A DNA stretch of 64,000 bases from Enterococcus montenegrensis (GTDB lineage: Bacteria > Bacillota > Bacilli > Lactobacillales > Enterococcaceae). The translations under genes were made by a program, and so were the position numbers. This document shows, piece after piece, positions 61,389-64,000 of the stretch. The first letter of the stretch is position 1, and each line of letters begins with the position of its first letter. The notes under the pieces were generated by a model. That model searched no databases and had not been told where the DNA came from. It worked only from the letters and a program-made list of their open reading frames with translations. The stretch covers positions 2,278,501-2,342,500 of the forward strand of contig NZ_CP120467.1 in assembly GCF_029983095.1 (NCBI RefSeq), read 5' to 3'.

Positions 61389-64000
61389 TTATTCTTTACC
61401 CATCGCTCGTTGGAAAGCTTTCACAATTTCCACGACTGGAATAATCGCAAAGGATGAACCAACAACAATTCCCCATTGATATAAATCAAGATGTGCAACG
61501 CGGAAGATATCATTTAATCCTGGTACAACAATGATTACCATCATCAAGAAGAATGAAAGTAAAATTGCCCAGTTGAATGATTTGTTGCGGAATGGCCCAA
61601 CTTTAAATAAGGATTGGTGAACAGATTTCACGTTAAATGCGTGGAATAACTGCATCAAGCCTAGGGTTGCAAATGCCATGGTTAAAGCATCACTATGAAT
61701 TGCTTCATAAGTTGCGTGTACTGGCCACTGGATAGCAGACCAATAAACAAATAAAACCGTAGCCGCTTCTAAAATACCTTGATAAATGATACTTGAGAAG
61801 ACACCGCCAGAAAACAAGTTGGAGTTGCGTCCTCGTGGTTTATGACTCATTAAATCTTTTTCAGCCGGTTCCATTCCCAAAGCAATTGCTGGGAAAGTAT
61901 CCGTTACTAGGTTGATCCACAATAAATGAATTGGCAACAAAGTATCCCAATTTAACATCGTTGCAATAAACAACGTCAAAACTTCACCCAAGTTAGCTGC
62001 CAATAAATATTGAACAGCTTTTTGAATATTAGAGAAAACTTTACGACCTTCTTCTACAGCCACAACAATTGTTGCAAAGTTATCATCAGCTAAGACCATA
62101 TCAGAAGCCCCTTTAGAAACTTCTGTACCGGTAATACCCATACCAACACCGATATCTGCTTGTTTTAAAGCCGGAGCATCATTAACACCATCGCCTGTCA
62201 TCGCAACAACTTTGCCTTCTTTTTGCCACGCTTTAACGATACGCACTTTGTGTTCTGGAGACACACGGGCATAAACAGAATAGTTTGCAACTTTTTGCGC
62301 AAACTCATCGTCAGACATTTGATTTAATTCAGCACCTGTTAAAACGGCAGCATCATCCCCGGCTTTAATAATCCCAAGACGTGCCGCAATTGCTTCTGCG
62401 GTATCTTTGTGGTCACCAGTAATCATAATCGGACGAATACCGGCTTCTTTGGCTACCTTAACAGCATCTGCAGCTTCAGAACGTTCTGGGTCAATCATGC
62501 CGACTAAACCAGCAAAGATTAAATCATTTTCGACTACTTCTGTTTCTAAATCAGTTGGAATAGCGTCCACATATTTATACGCCATACCTAAAACACGCAA
62601 TGCTTGTTTGGCCATATCTTTGTTATTGCTCAAGATTTTTTGTTCTTCAGCGTTTGTCATTGGTTTTACTTCATCAAATACTTGATACTGTGTGCAACGA
62701 TCTAGTAAAACATCTGGTGCGCCTTTAACAGCAACTAAATAGCGACCATCTGCTTCTTGGTGAATGGTTGACATTAATTTACGATCTGAATCAAAAGGTA
62801 ATTCTGCAACTCGTGGTTCTGCTGCTACTTTTTCAGTAACATCAAAGCCTTGGTCTTGTCCAAATTTCACAAGTGCAGTTTCTGTTGGGTCCCCAATTAA
62901 TTCGCCTTCTTGACTGAATTTTGTGTCATTGGCGTAGTTCATAATTTTAAGGGCCATATTGTTATCTGGAATATGTTCAGACGATGGATATTGACGATCA
63001 TTGGTATAAAGTTTTTCAACTGTCATTTGGTTCAGCGTTAACGTCCCTGTTTTATCTGAGGCGATGATATCTGTTGAACCTAATGTTTCTACCGCTGGTA
63101 ATTTACGGATAATCGAATTACGTTTTGCTAATACTTGCGTACCTAAAGCTAAAATAATTGTAACGATTGCTGGCAAACCTTCTGGAATTGCAGCAACGGC
63201 TAGAGATACAGAAGTCAATAGCATATCCATCCAAGGTGTACCGTTAACTAAAGTTCCAAACAAGAACATGATCACAGCAATAACTAAAATTGCAGCTGTT
63301 AAGAATTTACCTAAGTGATTCAAGTTATTTTTCAGTGGTGTTTCGGTTTCATCCGCAGCTGCCAACATACCTGCAATCTTACCAACTTCGGTATTCATCC
63401 CTGTATTTACAACTACACCTTTACCACGACCATAGGTAACATTACTGTTGGAATAAGCCATATTAATACGGTCGCCAATACCAATTTCAGTACCTTCTAA
63501 AACAACTAATTCTTTTTCTACTGGTACAGATTCTCCAGTCAAAGCCGCTTCTTCAATTTTTAAAGAACTAGACTCAATCAGACGCATATCAGCTGGAACA
63601 ACATCGCCGGCTTCTAACAATACGATATCCCCAGGCACCAGATCTGTACTCTTAATTGATAACGCATGACCGTCTCTTACAACATTGGCATTTGGTGTGG
63701 ACATGTCTTTTAAAGCTTCAATCGCAGCTTCTGCTTTTGACTCTTGGACAACACCCATCACTGCGTTAATAATGACAACTAACAAAATAATGATGGAATC
63801 AACCGGCTCGTGAGGCGCAGAAATAATTGCGGCAACCAATAAAACTAAAATCATCAAGTCTTTGAACTGTTCAAAGAACTTTTGGACCATTGATTTTTTC
63901 TTGCCTTCTTCCAGCTCGTTTTCACCGTATTCACTTAGACGCTTTTTGGCTTCTGCGGCACTTAGACCGTCAGCAGTTGCATCTAACTCTTTTAGAACCT
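61389..64000 (-). CDS. calcium-transporting-type P-type ATPase (5' end outside window)
   Basis: This is a P2A-type cation pump of at least 869 visible residues, with the frame continuing to the window edge (visible N-terminal part LKELDATADGLSAAEAKKRL). The ATG at 63888-63890 is internal. Phosphorylation motif ASDKTGTLTLNQMT, M4 PEGLPAIVT, M6 NLVTDTFPAIALG and hinge TGDGVNDAPALKQAD match SERCA-like calcium pumps, so calcium or a similar divalent ion is expected to be exported. The M4 and M6 motifs contrast with the ATPase at 51.4 kb. It ends at a terminator before the tyrS T-box promoter. Confidence 0.93.
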   Translation of the reverse strand, partial: VLKELDATADGLSAAEAKKRLSEYGENELEEGKKKSMVQKFFEQFKDLMILVLLVAAIISAPHEPVDSIIILLVVIINAVMGVVQESKAEAAIEALKDMSTPNANVVRDGHALSIKSTDLVPGDIVLLEAGDVVPADMRLIESSSLKIEEAALTGESVPVEKELVVLEGTEIGIGDRINMAYSNSNVTYGRGKGVVVNTGMNTEVGKIAGMLAAADETETPLKNNLNHLGKFLTAAILVIAVIMFLFGTLVNGTPWMDMLLTSVSLAVAAIPEGLPAIVTIILALGTQVLAKRNSIIRKLPAVETLGSTDIIASDKTGTLTLNQMTVEKLYTNDRQYPSSEHIPDNNMALKIMNYANDTKFSQEGELIGDPTETALVKFGQDQGFDVTEKVAAEPRVAELPFDSDRKLMSTIHQEADGRYLVAVKGAPDVLLDRCTQYQVFDEVKPMTNAEEQKILSNNKDMAKQALRVLGMAYKYVDAIPTDLETEVVENDLIFAGLVGMIDPERSEAADAVKVAKEAGIRPIMITGDHKDTAEAIAARLGIIKAGDDAAVLTGAELNQMSDDEFAQKVANYSVYARVSPEHKVRIVKAWQKEGKVVAMTGDGVNDAPALKQADIGVGMGITGTEVSKGASDMVLADDNFATIVVAVEEGRKVFSNIQKAVQYLLAANLGEVLTLFIATMLNWDTLLPIHLLWINLVTDTFPAIALGMEPAEKDLMSHKPRGRNSNLFSGGVFSSIIYQGILEAATVLFVYWSAIQWPVHATYEAIHSDALTMAFATLGLMQLFHAFNVKSVHQSLFKVGPFRNKSFNWAILLSFFLMMVIIVVPGLNDIFRVAHLDLYQWGIVVGSSFAIIPVVEIVKAFQRAMGKE

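Noticed and set aside
1..64000. CRISPR arrays, tRNA or rRNA genes, insertion sequences, prophage or integrase genes
   Set aside because: None was found on reading the gaps. Repeats seen are degenerate intergenic elements without spacers, and no transposase-like protein is encoded.
64000..64000. taking the ATG at 63888-63890 as the start of the last ATPase
   Set aside because: The reading frame continues upstream to the window edge with family-like N-terminal sequence, so the true start lies outside the window.

Overview
This window is about 64 kb of low-GC, gene-dense Gram-positive DNA. Gene order and protein signatures point to Enterococcus or a close relative in the Enterococcaceae. The evidence is the upp/glyA/ywlC/prmC/prfA/tdk block, a MalT/MalP/MapP maltose locus, an Lsa-type ABC-F protein, and the tyrS-tdcA-tyrP-nhaC tyramine cluster. 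I do not assign a species. I see no insertion sequence, prophage, tRNA, rRNA or CRISPR array. It reads as ordinary chromosome with some accessory metabolism.

Layout. 1-9 kb: upp, a two-gene ABC exporter, glyA, ywlC, prmC, prfA and tdk, nearly all on the minus strand, with DnaA-box sequences in two intergenic gaps. 9-13 kb: a KtrB/TrkH-type potassium channel and murT-gatD (peptidoglycan amidation). 13-18.5 kb: a phosphonate-type ABC importer (phnD-phnC-phnE-phnE) ending in a calcineurin-like phosphoesterase, divergent from a Crp/Fnr regulator. 18.5-20 kb: a DUF218 protein and a HAD hydrolase. 20-27.5 kb: maltose locus (mapP, malT, malP, malR) with two clear LacI-type operators. 27.5-31.3 kb: a small DMT transporter, manA, a serine hydrolase and a two-domain VOC protein. 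31.5-36 kb: arginine biosynthesis argD-argC-argJ-argB with ArgR-like boxes. 36-40.5 kb: a methionine T-box controls metQ-metN-metI, followed closely by a GlcD-like flavoprotein. 40.6-48 kb: ArAE exporter, class III fbp, a cysteine-less rhodanese domain, an AI-2E family membrane protein, an orphan EIIA(Gut)-like protein, a lactonase and two small unknown genes. 48-51 kb: an lsa-like ABC-F gene with an attenuator-type leader, then a 1.1-kb non-coding stretch with repeats and a candidate small RNA. 51-54 kb: a P-type ATPase whose ion-site motifs look like eukaryotic Na,K-ATPase. 54-61 kb: tyrosine decarboxylation cluster with a tyrosine T-box before tyrS. 61.4-64 kb: a calcium-type P-type ATPase running off the window edge.

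How genes work together. Maltose enters as maltose-6'-phosphate through MalT, MapP dephosphorylates it, and MalP phosphorolyses maltose, with MalR repressing both divergent promoters. TdcA decarboxylates tyrosine, TyrP exchanges tyrosine for tyramine, and TyrS with its T-box senses charged tRNA(Tyr). The metQNI operon senses charged tRNA(Met) through an ATG specifier and may also carry a 2-hydroxyacid oxidising enzyme.

The least explained signals are non-coding. Two related minus-strand elements (near 9.1 and 50.3 kb) have promoter-like and terminator-like ends and carry anti-Shine-Dalgarno sequence, so they may be paired trans-acting small RNAs. A degenerate intergenic repeat of about 130-200 bp occurs at least four times. 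A DnaA-box cluster lies in the translation-initiation region of ywlC. A three-way-junction-like RNA lies between the lactonase operon and lsa. Nothing here was computed or searched; all statements come from reading the sequence and from family knowledge.
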